Shown here piece by piece: positions 10,778 through 29,173 of a stretch of DNA of 64,000 bases (the stretch's first letter is position 1; each line of letters starts with the position of its first letter). Origin of the DNA: Plantago elongata (lineage: Eukaryota; Streptophyta; Magnoliopsida; Lamiales; Plantaginaceae); contig JAYMSP010000165.1 of the NCBI GenBank assembly GCA_036897095.1, positions 1 to 64,000 on the forward strand, given 5' to 3'. The notes beneath the pieces are model-generated. The model worked only from the letters and a program-made list of their open reading frames with translations, was not told the DNA's origin and did not search any database. The position numbers and the translations under genes are program-made.

Positions 10778-13736
10778 TTATACTAACGGGCGCTTCTCTT
10801 CATCTTTTTTGTCGTCTCCGTTCTCAATAGGCCTTTTAAGATTTTTCTGGTAAGAATCACTGGAGCTGGTCACAGTGCTTCGAGCACGGGGTTTGTTGTC
10901 AGGAATGAGTTTCATTATGATCCCCATGGCTATGAGGATCAAACCTGAACCATGCTGTCCAGTAAGAGGCTTTGTAAAGATCAAGTACGACAGCAACAAA
11001 GTCACTGCCTTTCTTGCTGTTGTTACCTGTAAAATAAAGCCAATGTGTTGATGCCTAGTAAGTTATCGAATCAATTTGTTTAAAGAACAGATCTTTGGTT
11101 TTATTTTTCTCCCTTTTCTGGAAAAAAAAAAGGAATATAGAAGATAAGTTATTACCATAGCTGTAGTGGCAGCCCCAAAAAGGGCAATGAGTGACAGAAC
11201 AGAGACTTGACCAACAAATGTGGCCATTGCTTCAAAGATCAGGACCCCATATACGTAAGGATGCTGCAATGTGAAGCAAAGGTTAAAATGATGGTAAGGT
11301 CTGCAAGCAAGTTTCAGGAATAGTATTTTGAATGCTGTAGCCTGTGGCCAATATACAAAGGTGTATAGATCAATCGAATCATCACCCATTGTAATCTAGG
11401 TCAATAATTATTACTGCAAGAAAGTTTGTTTCCAATGACAGTGGAATACCATACTGGTTATATATATACCAGAAGTAGCACTGACAGGGAAAGTGTTGCC
11501 CATATATATGCAAGTTTTTATCCGATCTGCTAAAACTTCATGCTATTGCAGTCTTGAAAAGTCTTAGAAATTACAGCCAAAAAAAAAAAAAAAAAAAGTA
11601 GCGATTAGCACCTTTGGGGCTGAGCAACAAGAAACGTGCAGTTTTTTGGTCTTTCTTGGTATATGCATATAAGCTCGAAACCACCCTTGAACAGGTACAT
11701 TTTCACATACCCCTACTAGGTTCCGTATATTACATGCACCCTATTAACCATTATAAGTAGTACCCCTTCGTCTACACATAATTAGAGATCTTTTGCCCTT
11801 GAAATACTACTGATGTCAATGTACTTCCCTAAAGCAGATTTGGCATTTTTTTAAAAGGATTACATGTGTAACTATGTACATATGTAGGTGTCTGACTGTA
11901 AGTCTGAAGGGCAAGCCTCGAGCCCCAGTACACACAGAGTTGTCTAGTTGATGGCAAACAATATGGATTAATTGAGTAGTGAACATTGAATATCATAACT
12001 CTAAATGCAACTGGTTGTCCTGAAACAAGGTTCTTGCTGTTTAAAATTAATTGTTCACAACTTCAAGGCACCTTAGATACCAGAAGAAATGAATCCTACT
12101 ATAATTAATTATTCGACGAGCCTCTTGAGGTCAAACTTCAACAGTAAACAAATTGCATTTAACTAGTATGCATAAAATTTTCTAGTGCCTCTTCTTCTTG
12201 TTTACATTTAGCTATTAGTATAGCAAGTGGTTAAAAAAAAGTAAAGGATCAACATTCACCAAAGATTATATTAGTCATTGAATACCTCATAACAAGAATT
12301 CCACGCTCTAAACAACTCTCCCGTCAATATCATAGGTGGCACGAGGAAAGGCAACCCAACCACGGTGGAGCAAAATAACATTTCCATCTGCACAAATGGT
12401 CCATAAGCATGCGGACCTTCCTTCAAGGCAATTAAAAACTAACTGCAATGCAAAGAGGAAAAACAGCAATATACCTGAGTCGTTTCTGGATTCATGGTAA
12501 AAATTGCTTCCTGTAAGTTACCGAGAAAAGAATCCATGACCAGGGCACCGAGAATCATCACAACACCAATGACACTGAAGTTTGGGGAAGTGTGTGCATC
12601 TGCTAACGTAAATAGAATAAGGCCAATGACAAGGAGCACAGCAGACACATATTCATGGACTGGGTATTTTCTTCTCAACCCAGGGATAAATGCACCCATC
12701 ACCATCACAGGTAGTACCTATTAAAAAAAAAATAACAGTTGACATTTCTAGTACCAAATCACACACCATCACACCAAATGGACAGCAAATATTCAAGAAA
12801 AAGGAACCTAAAAGCTGTCCAAAGTTATAGTCATTATAATTGAACTGGTCCAAACCAGACTCCAGATTTTGAAAAGTAAAACAATATACAAATAAAAACA
12901 ACAAGATCACAGCTCATATTTAACTACTACCACTTTATACCTTTGTAGACTTGAACATGATTTGTGCAGGATAGTTAAGATAAGCCAAGGAGCCCTTTGT
13001 TAAACCATGAGACCCCATGAGAACCGCAGAGAGCTTGACATATGTTTTCCACGGGTTCACCATTTGCTTAGTGGTGAAGCCCTGTAAGTATATCAATGCC
13101 AAATACACAAAGCCTTGTATGAATGTAAAATACCACCCATAACTGCAAACAAAACCATCAACAGAAACTTTTAGTCAAAGTAAACAAACTAAAACCAACA
13201 AACACGAACTCATCCGTTATAACAAGTCGATTCGGGGGTAGTTGAATGACCTGAACTGGAGGCGATTGTACACGTACTCCTGCAGTTCGGAAACAACTCA
13301 CCATTAGTCAACTTTGCAAACTCATTTTATTCATATGGAACAGTTACCAACTGACAGGAAAACTAACCTAATTATTATAGTAGTGAAATTGAAGTTCATC
13401 ATCGATCCATACAAACTATGCAAGTTTCAATCTTTTCACAAATTTCAAAATTTTAAAACAATTCTTACTAATTTCCACTTCCACAACAACAGGAACAACT
13501 GAGAACAGCAGAATTGAAACAGGCAAAAGCAGCAAAATGAAACAAAGCAAGAAAAGTATGAAAAAATAGAACTTGATCAATCTACATGAAAACAGATTAT
13601 GTTGTAGTACCTCACAAATCCCATTGACAAGATATCCAAAGAAAAAACCAGAAGAACAAATGAGAAACTGCTGCCAAATAGGCCTTGAGGTCAGTGAAAT
13701 CCCAAACAGAGACCACTCTTGCTCATCCTTCTTCAT
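10778..13736 (-). CDS. UDP-galactose/UDP-glucose transporter, UTR2/UTR4 type (SLC35B family)
   Basis: Seven exons read in frame: 13736-13611, 13279-13251, 13142-12941, 12717-12475, 12387-12286, 11263-11156, 11026-10778, giving 352 aa. It is a multi-spanning membrane protein: hydrophobic segments include [16 protein letters not shown] near residue 25, [18 protein letters not shown] in exon 4 and a C-terminal hydrophobic block before a charged tail ([10 protein letters not shown]). The [17 protein letters not shown] start and the [19 protein letters not shown] block are what I know from plant UTR2/UTR4 proteins and animal SLC35B2/B3 carriers, which exchange nucleotide sugars or PAPS across ER or Golgi membranes. 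Length matches the plant family (about 345 aa). All introns are GT-AG and exon 2 is only 29 nt. The exact substrate is not readable from sequence. Confidence 0.88.
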
Positions 13737-14074
13737 TGGTATGTATATTGTTTGAGCAGAGAGATAAAGAGAATTGAAGAGTAGCAAGTAAACTTGTTCA
13801 GCGTTTCATAAGTGGGTTTAAAACAAAGTAGTAATTGCTTGAGTTATGATCAAGAATAGGGCTTTGCTTTTTGAAGAAAAGTATCAGAAACTTGGCTTCT
13901 TTTTGCTCCTAATTTCTTTCACCCTTTCTGTGTGTGTATATGGGGAAGGAAGGGTCAATTGCTTGTTCTTGCGTGAGCATGAAATTTGGCCAGCCAAATG
14001 CAAGCAACCAGGTGACAAGAGAAAAAAAGAGGTGTGGAAAATGACAAGACTGGAATTTTGGAAGTCCACTTTTG

Positions 14075-14158
14075 GGCAAGTGTTTGGAACCGTGTTTATC
14101 TCTGTCATTTAGTAATGGCAAGTGTTTGGAACCGTGTTTATCTCTGTCATTTAGTAAT
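14075..14158. repeat. 42-bp perfect tandem duplication
   Basis: The unit beginning GGCAAGTGTTTGGAACC is present twice head to tail (14075-14116, 14117-14158) with no visible difference, so it is a recent duplication. It lies about 340 bp upstream of the transporter start codon, possibly in its promoter. Confidence 0.9.
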
Positions 14159-14159
14159 T

Positions 14160-15240
14160 GTGAAACGAGAGTTCCAAAATTACTGAAATTCTATAAAAAA
14201 GATTTAGTTATATCGTTAGTATAATAATAGATAATTTTATAGATAAATAAAATTCTATAATTTACATATAAAATCTTATAAATTTTAAATTTTCACAAGT
14301 TTTTGTATTAATAATTTTTAAGTTCTCAACTCTAATTTTTTAGGATAAAAATTTCCAACTTTATCTTCTAATAAAACTTAAACTGGAATTGTAAAATATA
14401 AAAAAAAAATTATATATAATTTAACCCCTAAGATTTCATTATATAAAAAAAATATATTTACAATTAAAATTAATTCGCAATCAAAGTTGAATTGCATTTG
14501 ATTAAAAAAGATAAAGTGAAAATTTTAAACCGGAACATAAAATTACCTTTTTTTATAAAAAAATCAATGATGTTTATGATTTTTCCTGTCAAACGGTCAT
14601 TGAGATATTAATGCACCGTCACATTAATTATCATACGGAAATATTTAGTTCAAAACTTAGACTATGATGTAGCTACAAGTTATTATAATGTTTGAAAGAC
14701 ATAAGTTGATTCTAATTCGTTAATAATATAAAAGATATATCTAAGAAACATAGAGAGTTGCTTTGGGAAAGGGGATATCCGACGAAGAATTGAAGATGAT
14801 GAATTGGAGATTCAATTTACCATTGTTTTAAGACGGTCAATTTAACACGTTTATTTTAGGACGGAGTCAATATAATATAATGGTTGAAGCACAAAATAGT
14901 CACATGCAGCACAAAAAATGGTGAACCGAGGTGACAACAAATGCTTTATCAAGCTAAAAAGAATTGTCATATTTCGAGCTACAACAGAACCAAATTAATC
15001 CAAGGTTGATTGGGAGATATGAAGCACAAGAAAATTTCTCTCTCATACTAGTGTAATATGTAAGTACCGCATCAAAGGTTGAAAGTTGAGATGCTACAAT
15101 GAAGAATCAAAGCATGTAACAATCAGGAAAACCTTTACCTATTGAATCTATGCACAGTTCATCTGGTCTCCAAAATCAAAGACAAATGCTAGGTTGGTTT
15201 GTATTACAACGTTGATATATTTTCTTGTTCGCCATATACT
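14160..15240. other. intergenic, AT-rich
   Basis: No coding region seen. The right part (about 15050-15240) probably holds the 3'UTR of the ankyrin/kinase gene, which ends at 15242. Confidence 0.5.
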
Positions 15241-15241
15241 A

Positions 15242-18200
15242 TCAAGATGCGAAGAAGTTTTCGGTGGTTTGATCGTAATACATGTCTTGTACCATCTCCA
15301 GTTTCTTCAAAATCTCCACGAAATGAGGTCTCTCATTCGGGTCCTCTGCCCAGCATTGCTCGATTAACCTGAAAACACATAGTATATAGTACTTTTAGTT
15401 CAAAGAATGTCAAACATTTAAATGCTATTGTTTTCAGCTCTAGTCTAATGCTTATACGAGATCCACTTCCGATAGTATGTGCATTGTCTCGTATTTTTTG
15501 TTTCTATTATGAATACACACAGTAGTACAAGCAAAACTGCTAGTTACAATTATAACATTACAGAAGCTACTTACTGTATCAACTCAGGACTATGACCAGC
15601 ATTCGCTCTAAATATTGGTCTTTGCACTTGTGACACATATTTAGGTGCCTCATAATATGGTTGTGAGATCGATGGTTCACATTCGAGCATCTGCACCAGG
15701 TTACAGTTGCTTATACATCAATCAACTTATTAAGCTCAATTTAATGCAAGTTGTGGATAGAAAAAATAAAAGAAAGTTACCCTGTATAATATCATTGCAA
15801 AAGAGAATACATCAGATTTCTTATCATATTTCCTGTGTTCGTGTACTTCAGGTGCTGTGTAATTGTCAACTGGTTTCAGATGCAAAACGAATGCAATGGT
15901 GAGTCTTAAGACAGTCAGTACTGCAATCAACTGTAAAGCTATAAGAAAATTATCTTACATCTCTTGTCACTCCTCTTGCGTAATCCAAAGCCACAAAGTT
16001 TTAGACGTACCCTTGTAGCTTTAATGGGCAATTCTATATATTGATGCTCAGGATCTTCTGTCAACTTATCAAGTAGAATATTCCTGGCGTGTACAATAAA
16101 TTAGCAATGTAGCTTTTAATGGGAGATAGTAACAAGGGAATTCACTAGAACTTATAAACCAGATATTCAGTAAGAACAAAATATAGCATTCTTTCAGAAC
16201 AAAATGTATCAGTCTTTATAGGATGCCTGGATTTATTCGGCTTGGTATTGACTCAGACGTTTGGAATGAAAGGTTTTTTCGGCTCCAAAAAAAAGTGGCA
16301 TGCAAAAGACTTTTGATGGTGTAGCTTCCATGTTACCAAACTTAAAGAACTACCTTGTATTAAGATCTCCGTAGATTATAACATTAGGCTCACTGTGGAG
16401 ATACGCCATGGCCCTGCTCATGTAAAATCACAAGAATCAACAAGTAATAATACTCCACCAATTCTGATGTACAATAACGAAGTTAAACAACACTTATGTG
16501 TAACTTATATTAATAGTGCATAGTTATGGCAGTAACTGTTGCAAGTTAGAGTGTAGGGGAAGAAAGTGAGTTTATGTTTGAAATTTTTAAGGAAGTAATG
16601 CTCCACCAAATCACTAGCTTATAATAAAATTGAAAAAGATGCACCTTCAATATACTGACACACACACAAACACGATTAATATTTTCGTCTATCCTATACT
16701 ACAAATTAATATCGGGTACAAACAAGAAGGTACTCACTACTAATGCAAAATTAAACAACTTCAAACTTGCACCTTGCAATATGTATAGCGAATCGAATTG
16801 CTACTGACTGCTCTAGCGGTGCTGTTTGGAGAAGATAACCATGCAAATTACCCTATAAAAGACAGAAAAACAGAAATAGAACACTTCATGAATAAAAAGC
16901 TAAGCTTCCAATAAAGGTAAGAAAAAGTTAAGGTACATACCAGCATCATGTACTCTGTAATCAACATGAAGGGTTGCTTGTCGGTAACTGCTCCAAGAAC
17001 TTTCACAGTATTTGGATGACGGAGCTTCATAAGCAACTTGACCTCATGTCGGAATTCCTGGCTGAATTGTGAGCAAGAGATATGGTCATTTTACCTTAAG
17101 TCAGTAGGTAAAAGACAATTGTACTGAAGGTGTTTTTTGTTTCCTGAGTTGTGCTTGCATGTTCGCAGGTTTTTTTTTTTTTTTTCCATAAATGGAGATT
17201 CTTTCTGGTTCTCAGTTTCTTTGATGGTCTGCACTCTGCACAGGTATATACAGTTTTCTGCACTGAGTCTCAGTAAGAGTATCCCAAAACATTTTGGGAT
17301 ACTCTTACTGGGCTCGCAATGTTTCGTGCATGAGCAACTGGGAGAAGTGCAGTCATGGATCTGATCCAGAGCTCATGGGAAATGTCTCGAAATTGGGCTT
17401 GGTTTGTTTTTTATGGCAACAACGGACCTAGTCCGGATCAAGTTGTTTTGGCCCAGGCAGTGCTTGTTAGGATCTGGCCATTTCCTACTTCAGATTTTAT
17501 CAAAACTTTTGTGGAGTATACCGCTCTTAGCTTGTATGTATGTTTGGACTTACAATAAAGTTGATTTTGTGCAAAAAAGGCCAAGCGTAAAATACTAGTA
17601 TGAAGATCATCCAGTCGAGTCAGATTAAAAAATTTAGATATCATCTTGTATGAGCGCACATGTCAACACGAATTATTAAACAAGATCCAGTATGATCAAG
17701 ACAGGTCAAAAGACACTAGTGCATATCAAGCTCTTGGCAGACTCTTTGCAAGCCTATCAAGAACTCGACATGATAGAAAGACGTACATCTATAATGAAAA
17801 AAACACCAGGCGCAATAGAAAGACAGCTATAGAACTAGACGTGTATGAGAACATTATACAGTTAGACAATGTAGCAGAAATGTACATTGCCAGTATTTCA
17901 TCTGTTCGTATCGGATGAATGGTTTTGATAGCCACTGATCCTAAAAATCTCTTACACCTAGCCATTGTTAAATCCTGGAAAAAATTAATCCTAACATCAG
18001 CAAGAATGAGCTAGGTCCACACCCAAACATGAATTATATAAACATCATCCTAGCTAATTATTGACAGGACAAAACATGAGCTGCAGCAAAGTGTGGAACA
18101 ATCATATGAAAGACGGATTCAAACCTCTTTTATGGGCAACTTTATTGAGTAATCCAGGTCATGGCGATCAATCTCCCAATTGTACTTAGTGGGCAGAAGA

Positions 18201-19133
18201 GGGGGTGAAACAGGCCTAGGTTCTGAATCACTTCCATTCTCACCCTGCAAAAAATTAAGACAATGTGTTCTCTCATTCAGCTAACTATCTATAGCACATC
18301 TGCACATGAATAATGTTTCCATATCTGAATATTTCTGATAATCTCCCAGTCTGGCTCGCTCGGCTCGCCTTATCCAATATATTATTTGAAGAAATTAAAA
18401 TGCAATGTCGAATTCATGAACTTACATAAGAGAGCCCACCATACGTCTTTAGTAATGTGATCATATTCACTTTCTTTGCTCCCTCAGCATCGTCCAAAGG
18501 CTGCAAACCACAATACAGTGATTAAGCACCAGTTGATATATATAGAATGAGAACGGATTTATCACTCAATGTGTGTCATCGAAACGACAGTATCGACTAA
18601 AGAAACCACAATTAACTTGTTGTACCAAGTATCAACACAACCATTGAAGAAATTTCATAATCGATTTATCGATCATCAACAGTTAGAAGATATACAGTAC
18701 AAACAATGCGTTAACTATTCATTCTCTCAAAATTACACATGATCAAATATATATGATATTCTTCGAGTAAATCAACAGCTACCATATCCATGCATCTTAA
18801 TTGATATTCAGTAGTCAATGTCATTTCATAAGAATAACCGAACTCATAGAACCAGGCCAGGTAGCAAGTAAATGAATCATGAATGAATCGACTTACCGTG
18901 TTCTTCCATTCATCCAGAGCATTAACATCAGCTCCATTATCGATTAGACATTTGGCAACCTCGAGCCTGTTATTCACCGCAGCCACGTGAAGTGGCGAAC
19001 GCCTGTTGCCATACGTAAGGTGAATGAGAGATATATCCTCATCAAGGAGCCTCTTCACTTCAGCAACATTGTCTCGGAGAGTATGCTGGAGAAGAAGCTG
19101 ATGCCTGGATTGACCTACGGAGGAGCTGTTCAT
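15242..19133 (-). CDS. ankyrin-repeat integrin-linked-kinase-like protein, probable pseudokinase
   Basis: Ten exons stay in frame: 19133-18897, 18500-18426, 18244-18125, 17057-16941, 16852-16773, 16413-16354, 16083-15959, 15920-15781, 15690-15575, 15368-15242, giving 398 aa. Residues about 15-100 are ankyrin repeats (RSPLHVAAVNNRLEVAKCL). A plant Raf-like/ILK (VIK-type) kinase region follows. Normal members have a glycine-rich loop and VAVK lysine after NWEIDxxxLDF; here exon 3 ends with LDYSIKLPIKE and exon 4 resumes at EFRHEVKLL, so that part is absent or hidden in the 1067-nt intron. The catalytic loop reads IIYGDLNTRN instead of HRDLKPRN, and DFG reads GFG (LKLCGFGLRK). APE (YTAPEV) and the C-lobe, ending near CWAEDPNERPHFVEIL, are kept. 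It probably binds partners rather than phosphorylates. The acceptor of exon 8 is ambiguous (15920 or 15869). A second set of first exons lies upstream. Confidence 0.72.
17100..17935. other. unexplained block inside the kinase intron
   Basis: The intron between the third and fourth kinase exons holds about 0.8 kb unlike its surroundings: a run of 17 T (about 17170), a perfect hairpin at 17271-17310 with arms CAGTAAGAGTATCCCAAAA and a 2-nt loop, a coding-like plus-strand stretch at 17355-17558 with NNGPSPDQVVLAQAV, an AATAAA near 17553, and another open stretch at 17646-17918. I see no clear target duplication. It may be an inserted transcript copy or transposon, and it sits where the missing N-lobe exon would be expected. 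Confidence 0.4.
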
Positions 19134-20420
19134 CGGATAGAGCTAGGCACACACCCAAACATGAATTATTTAAACATCGTTCCTAGCTAGTTACTGACAA
19201 GACCAAACATGAGCTGCAGCAAAGTGTGGAGCAATCATATGAAAGACAGATTCAAACCTTTGATTCAATCCTAGGTTCCGAATCACTTCCAATCTCACCC
19301 TGCAAAATATTAAGACAATGAGTTCTCTCATTCAGCCAACTATCTATAGCACATCTGCACATGAATAATTTTTCCATGTCTGAATATTTCTGATAATCTC
19401 CCAGTTTTGCTCGCTCGGCTCTCGCCTTATCCAATATAATATTCGAAGAAATTAAAGTACAATGTTGAATTCATGAACTTACATAAGAGAGCCCGCCATA
19501 GGTCTTTAGTAATGTGATCATATCCATTTTCTTCGCTCCCTCAGCATCGTCCAAAGGCTGTGAACATCCACAATACAGTGATCAAGCACCAGCTGATGTG
19601 ATATGTATCCACAGCTCGATCAAATATTGCAATTAAGACAAATAAGTTCATGAACTGAGCACTCCTAGTGACACATATATGTTAAAGCCAGGTTCAATCT
19701 GATATATCTAGAATGAGAACGGACTCATCAATGAATGTGCGTACCATAAAAACTGACAGATGGAGTAAAGAAACTATGCTTAACTTGTTGTACCAGTACC
19801 AACACAACAATTGAAGAAATTTCATAATCGATTAATCAATCATCAACAGCTAGAAGATATACAGGTCAAACAATTCCCTAACTATTCATTCGCTCAAAAT
19901 CAGACATTATCGAACATGATACATTCTTCAAGTAAATCAACAGCTACCGTATCAATCATCAACAACTAGAAGATATACAGTACAAACAATGCCCTAACTA
20001 TTCGTTCGCTCAAAATTACACATTATCGAACATGATACATTATTCAAGTAAATCAACAGCTACAATATCCATGCATCTTAATTGATTATACAGTAGTCAA
20101 TGTCATTTCATAAAAACAACACAACCGAACTCATATAACCAGGCCAGGTAGCAAATAGACGAATCATGAATGAATCAACTCACCGTGTTCATAAATTCAT
20201 CCACAGCGTTAACATCAGCTCCATGATCCATTAGACACTTGGCAATCTCGAGCCGGTTATTCACCGCAGCCACATGAAGTGGCTTACGTCCGTTGCCATG
20301 CGTATGAACAATATATGGATGCTTCTGAAGGAGCCTCTTCACTACAGCGACATTGCCTTCGAGAGTGTGCTGGAGAAGCAGCTGTTCCCTGGCTTGACCT
20401 ACGGAGGAGCTGTTCATTTG
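18012..20420 (-). repeat. tandem partial duplication of the ankyrin exons
   Basis: Two head-to-tail copies: copy B about 18012-19138 and copy A about 19139-20420. Each contains ankyrin exon 1, a 75-nt exon 2 (PLDDAEGAKK) and exon 3 (GE.GSDSEPR). Flanking intron sequence is shared, for example CACACCCAAACATGAATTAT at about 18017 and 19150. Copy A exon 3 lacks about 73-78 nt present in copy B. The copy junction lies immediately upstream of the copy B start codon, so copy B has no original promoter of its own. Confidence 0.85.
19258..20417 (-). CDS. duplicated ankyrin exons 1A-3A (5' part of the same gene or a fragment)
   Basis: Exons 20417-20184 (78 codons), 19557-19483 (25 codons) and 19299-19258 (14 codons), all phase 0. 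The product starts MNSSSVGQAREQLLLQHTL and carries ankyrin sequence with NGRKPLHVAAVNNRLEIAK. It is close to copy B but distinct, and its third exon is internally shortened. The true promoter of the locus is probably upstream of this copy. It may form a fused message with the downstream exons through an in-frame acceptor at 19143-19144, or be a separate short product. I cannot tell from sequence alone. Confidence 0.55.
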
Positions 20421-20429
20421 ATTGATTGA

Positions 20430-23300
20430 TTAGCGTGTGAATGAAACGAAATGAAACTGTTATGCTTGATTTGCTAATGACTGTTTCTTCTTCTTCTTCT
20501 TTTGGTTGTTTACAGAAAAAAAACAGAAGGAGAAAAGTAGTGGCGGTTAAATATGTATTCATATATTGGCGCGCGGTTGACCGCTTATCAATTCCTCCTA
20601 CTTATCACTTATCACTAATCACTTATCAGTTATCACTAAGAATTAGCTAGAAACTCTGAGAACTAAATTAAATTAAATTAAATTAAATAAGAATGATGAT
20701 AGTTGATATGAATTGAGTATAAAGAAGTCGATTGTGATTGATTTTATGTTTGAATAGAGTGAGAGAGCAATGCATAAGATAAAATGTAGATGCAAGCTTT
20801 GATACCTCTGCTACTGGCTAGGACGAAGAAGAAGATTAGATCGGCTTTGGGGCTGGGAAATGCAAAAGGGAATGGATCGACCGTCGGAGAATCCGAATCT
20901 GAATTCGGACTTAAATGAAGCAGCTCGAGATTGCGCAACAAGATCACCGGAGTTGAAGGATTCTCCGGACTCCATGGATGACTCAGTTCAGATGAAATGG
21001 CTAACAAATCGCCCGATTCTATGGCCGCACCATTTGCTCAACAACTTCACTCTACTCTACTTGTGGGTTTAGAAAGGGTTTAAGGGCATTTATGTCTTTT
21101 TCCTTTAAAAAAAAAACACACAAAATTAAAAACAATTTTAACACCCAAAATTTCAATTCGGATCCAAATGAAGGGATTGAGAACGTTAGTGCACTTTTAT
21201 TTTCAGTAATCCACCTAAAATAACTCCAATACCAACAAGGTGCAATATAGTTGGGAAGTATTCCGACTCGCACACTAGTGAGGTCATAAAAGGACCTGTG
21301 TTGGTACAGTAGGGCCAATATATCACCTCGATAACTGCCCACGAGTAACGGCGCCAGTAAAGGATCAGTGTCGTTACATACTAAATCTCATAAAAGTCCT
21401 ACTATATTTTGAGAGACCCACTAGTTTTTAACACATATTATCTAACTTTTATATAAATACTATGTGTTTTTAGTTTTTACCAGTATTTATATAGTTTTTC
21501 ATGTTATGTCTTTGTGGTGTGCATTTGTGTTTAACTGTCTAACTTTTAGTAGTATTGTCTAGTTTTTACAACATATTGTTTAGTTTTGTATATTGTCTAG
21601 TGTTATAAATGATCTTGTTTAGTTCTATTACTTATACATAAATTCCATTCAGTGTAATCTGTATTGTCTAGTTTTTCATTTATAATTTATAAACGAATTC
21701 TCTATTTTGTTACATGATAGTATTAATTTACACTATTGTTTAGTTTTTACATTATGTTGTATTGTTTTCACTTGATACGTTTTTTATGAATCCGGATTAA
21801 AAGATCCGCGAAAAATCATCTAAAGTCAAGTCATGAAAAAATTATAAATATCTAGTATTACCATCTGGAAGGAACTTTCGGGACTTTCCAAATTGCAGGA
21901 GTCTCTCGCAAGACGGACTCGTTTACAAAACCTATCTAGTAGTAATTCGTGACAAAGCCAATAATTTACTTTTAATAAATGGGGTAAAAACAAAAAAAAT
22001 GAGAAAGTAAAATAGTCAGGCTTATGTATATAACGTTGATCGTGATGTTGGTGAGTAGTCCAACTTCAACAAATACTATATCAGTGGTATTTTTTAACGG
22101 TAACTGTATAAAAAGTAAAAATGCATCCCATGATGATAAATATGTGTTGAAAGTGGTATGATTCAACATCCCATCAGTGTCTTGTGATAACATATATTTT
22201 ATATCAGCCTACAACACATGACATTTTATTTTATTTTTTAAGATATACAATTACATTAATTGGTCGTGAACATAATAATCATCAATACATCACTATACTT
22301 TAATCACCATTATCTAAACAAAAAGTTAAATCATTAATTTTGTGGAATCGAATCCATGACATGTTATTGATAGCAGATACATGGTTTTAATAAAAAAATG
22401 AAGAAGAAAATTTATTCAACACAGGAACATAAAAATGTTTTAGAGCATACAAGTATTGACATAGTCCCAAAACACATCAAACACAAATTCAAAGGTAACA
22501 TACCACAACCTATGACGTAACTAAGAAAACACCGAGCAAACCTCAACAAAACTCCGCCAAACATCTCTAGTCAACCCAACTAGAACCCGCCCTTTTAATC
22601 CATTCGAAACCACACCCCTCACACCGTCGTCTAGTATGTCGTAATCCGAGGATATGCGCCAAGAAAAATGAGGATGGGTCGAGTGAAGCCATAAAATCGA
22701 ACAATGTACAATTAATATGGGCCGGGTGAAACCATGAACATGTACATGTTTTTAAGAATAATATATTTCAAATTGAACTAAAACCAAATACAAAATACAC
22801 AAACGCAACAATACGGATGACTTAAGTAGGCTCGTGCCAATCAAACGTAAATTTGTTAGGCCATCTCAGAGTTTCTAATTCCGTGGTTGATTAATAAAGT
22901 ATATACTTACTAGACTTTCAAACTCGTTCACATAAACTGGCAGTACATTTCTTTTATTTATAAATAAATATTAGAGAATATAATAAATTAAATTATAAAT
23001 AAGATAGTCAAACTTTTTTGTAAAAATATTATGATAACGAAACGTAATTTAATTGATAAACGTTCAATTAATAAATCGAAAGTTCGAGTTATTTTTACCA
23101 TTTAAGAAAAGAAACTTATTCGTAGATTCAAACCAAAAATTCACATCAAATTCCCTAGTCCACTACAGGTTTTTGTAAGCCTTTGTTAAATCTAAAACCC
23201 CGAGACAAAGCAGACAAGTCTCTAAAATCTTCACTCTCCATCCACCAGCAACCTCATATTCCCGGAGCCGGATTTTCTCCGACGAGATTCAACACCACAT
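20430..23300. other. intergenic between kinase and adenylosuccinate lyase genes
   Basis: 20830-21060 is GC-richer and coding-like: the minus strand opens with MESGESFNSGDLVAQSR for about 54 codons, unrecognised. 21400-21780 is a low-complexity zone in which TGTcTAGTTTTt recurs. 22440-22740 is C/A-rich with no recognised gene. The last 100 bp before 23313 are the likely leader of the lyase gene. Confidence 0.45.
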
Positions 23301-23312
23301 TTAGAACAGCAA

Positions 23313-28809
<5,497 letters not shown>

Positions 28810-29173
28810 GTCCATTTGTTGCTGCGTTTGACATATTTTTGGTAGGTAGCATTTTCTCATTATCCAAGACGGTGCTAATTATTGAGTAAGAAGAAGCTTC
28901 TACCCTCCCAGGCATGCTAATTATTATAAAGACTCGCAAGAAACATAGATTTGTTGTGTTATTGAATGAGCAAGTGTAATTTACTGCTAGAATAATGCAG
29001 AACACAAAATTTTATACTAATGCAAGTCAATCGTGTTGGTTGTGTGCAATAAGCAATCATGTCACGCAGGCTACATGTTCATCTTTACTCCCTCTTTATA
29101 ATTTAGCGTGTTAATGTATTGTTACTGCCTTTTGTGATTTAGTGCGTTTATGTAGTGTACTATGTTTCTTTTA

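Noticed and set aside
17271-17310. Possible microRNA precursor (perfect hairpin)
   Set aside because: The stem is only 19 bp with a 2-nt loop, too short for a plant pri-miRNA; noted as structure only.
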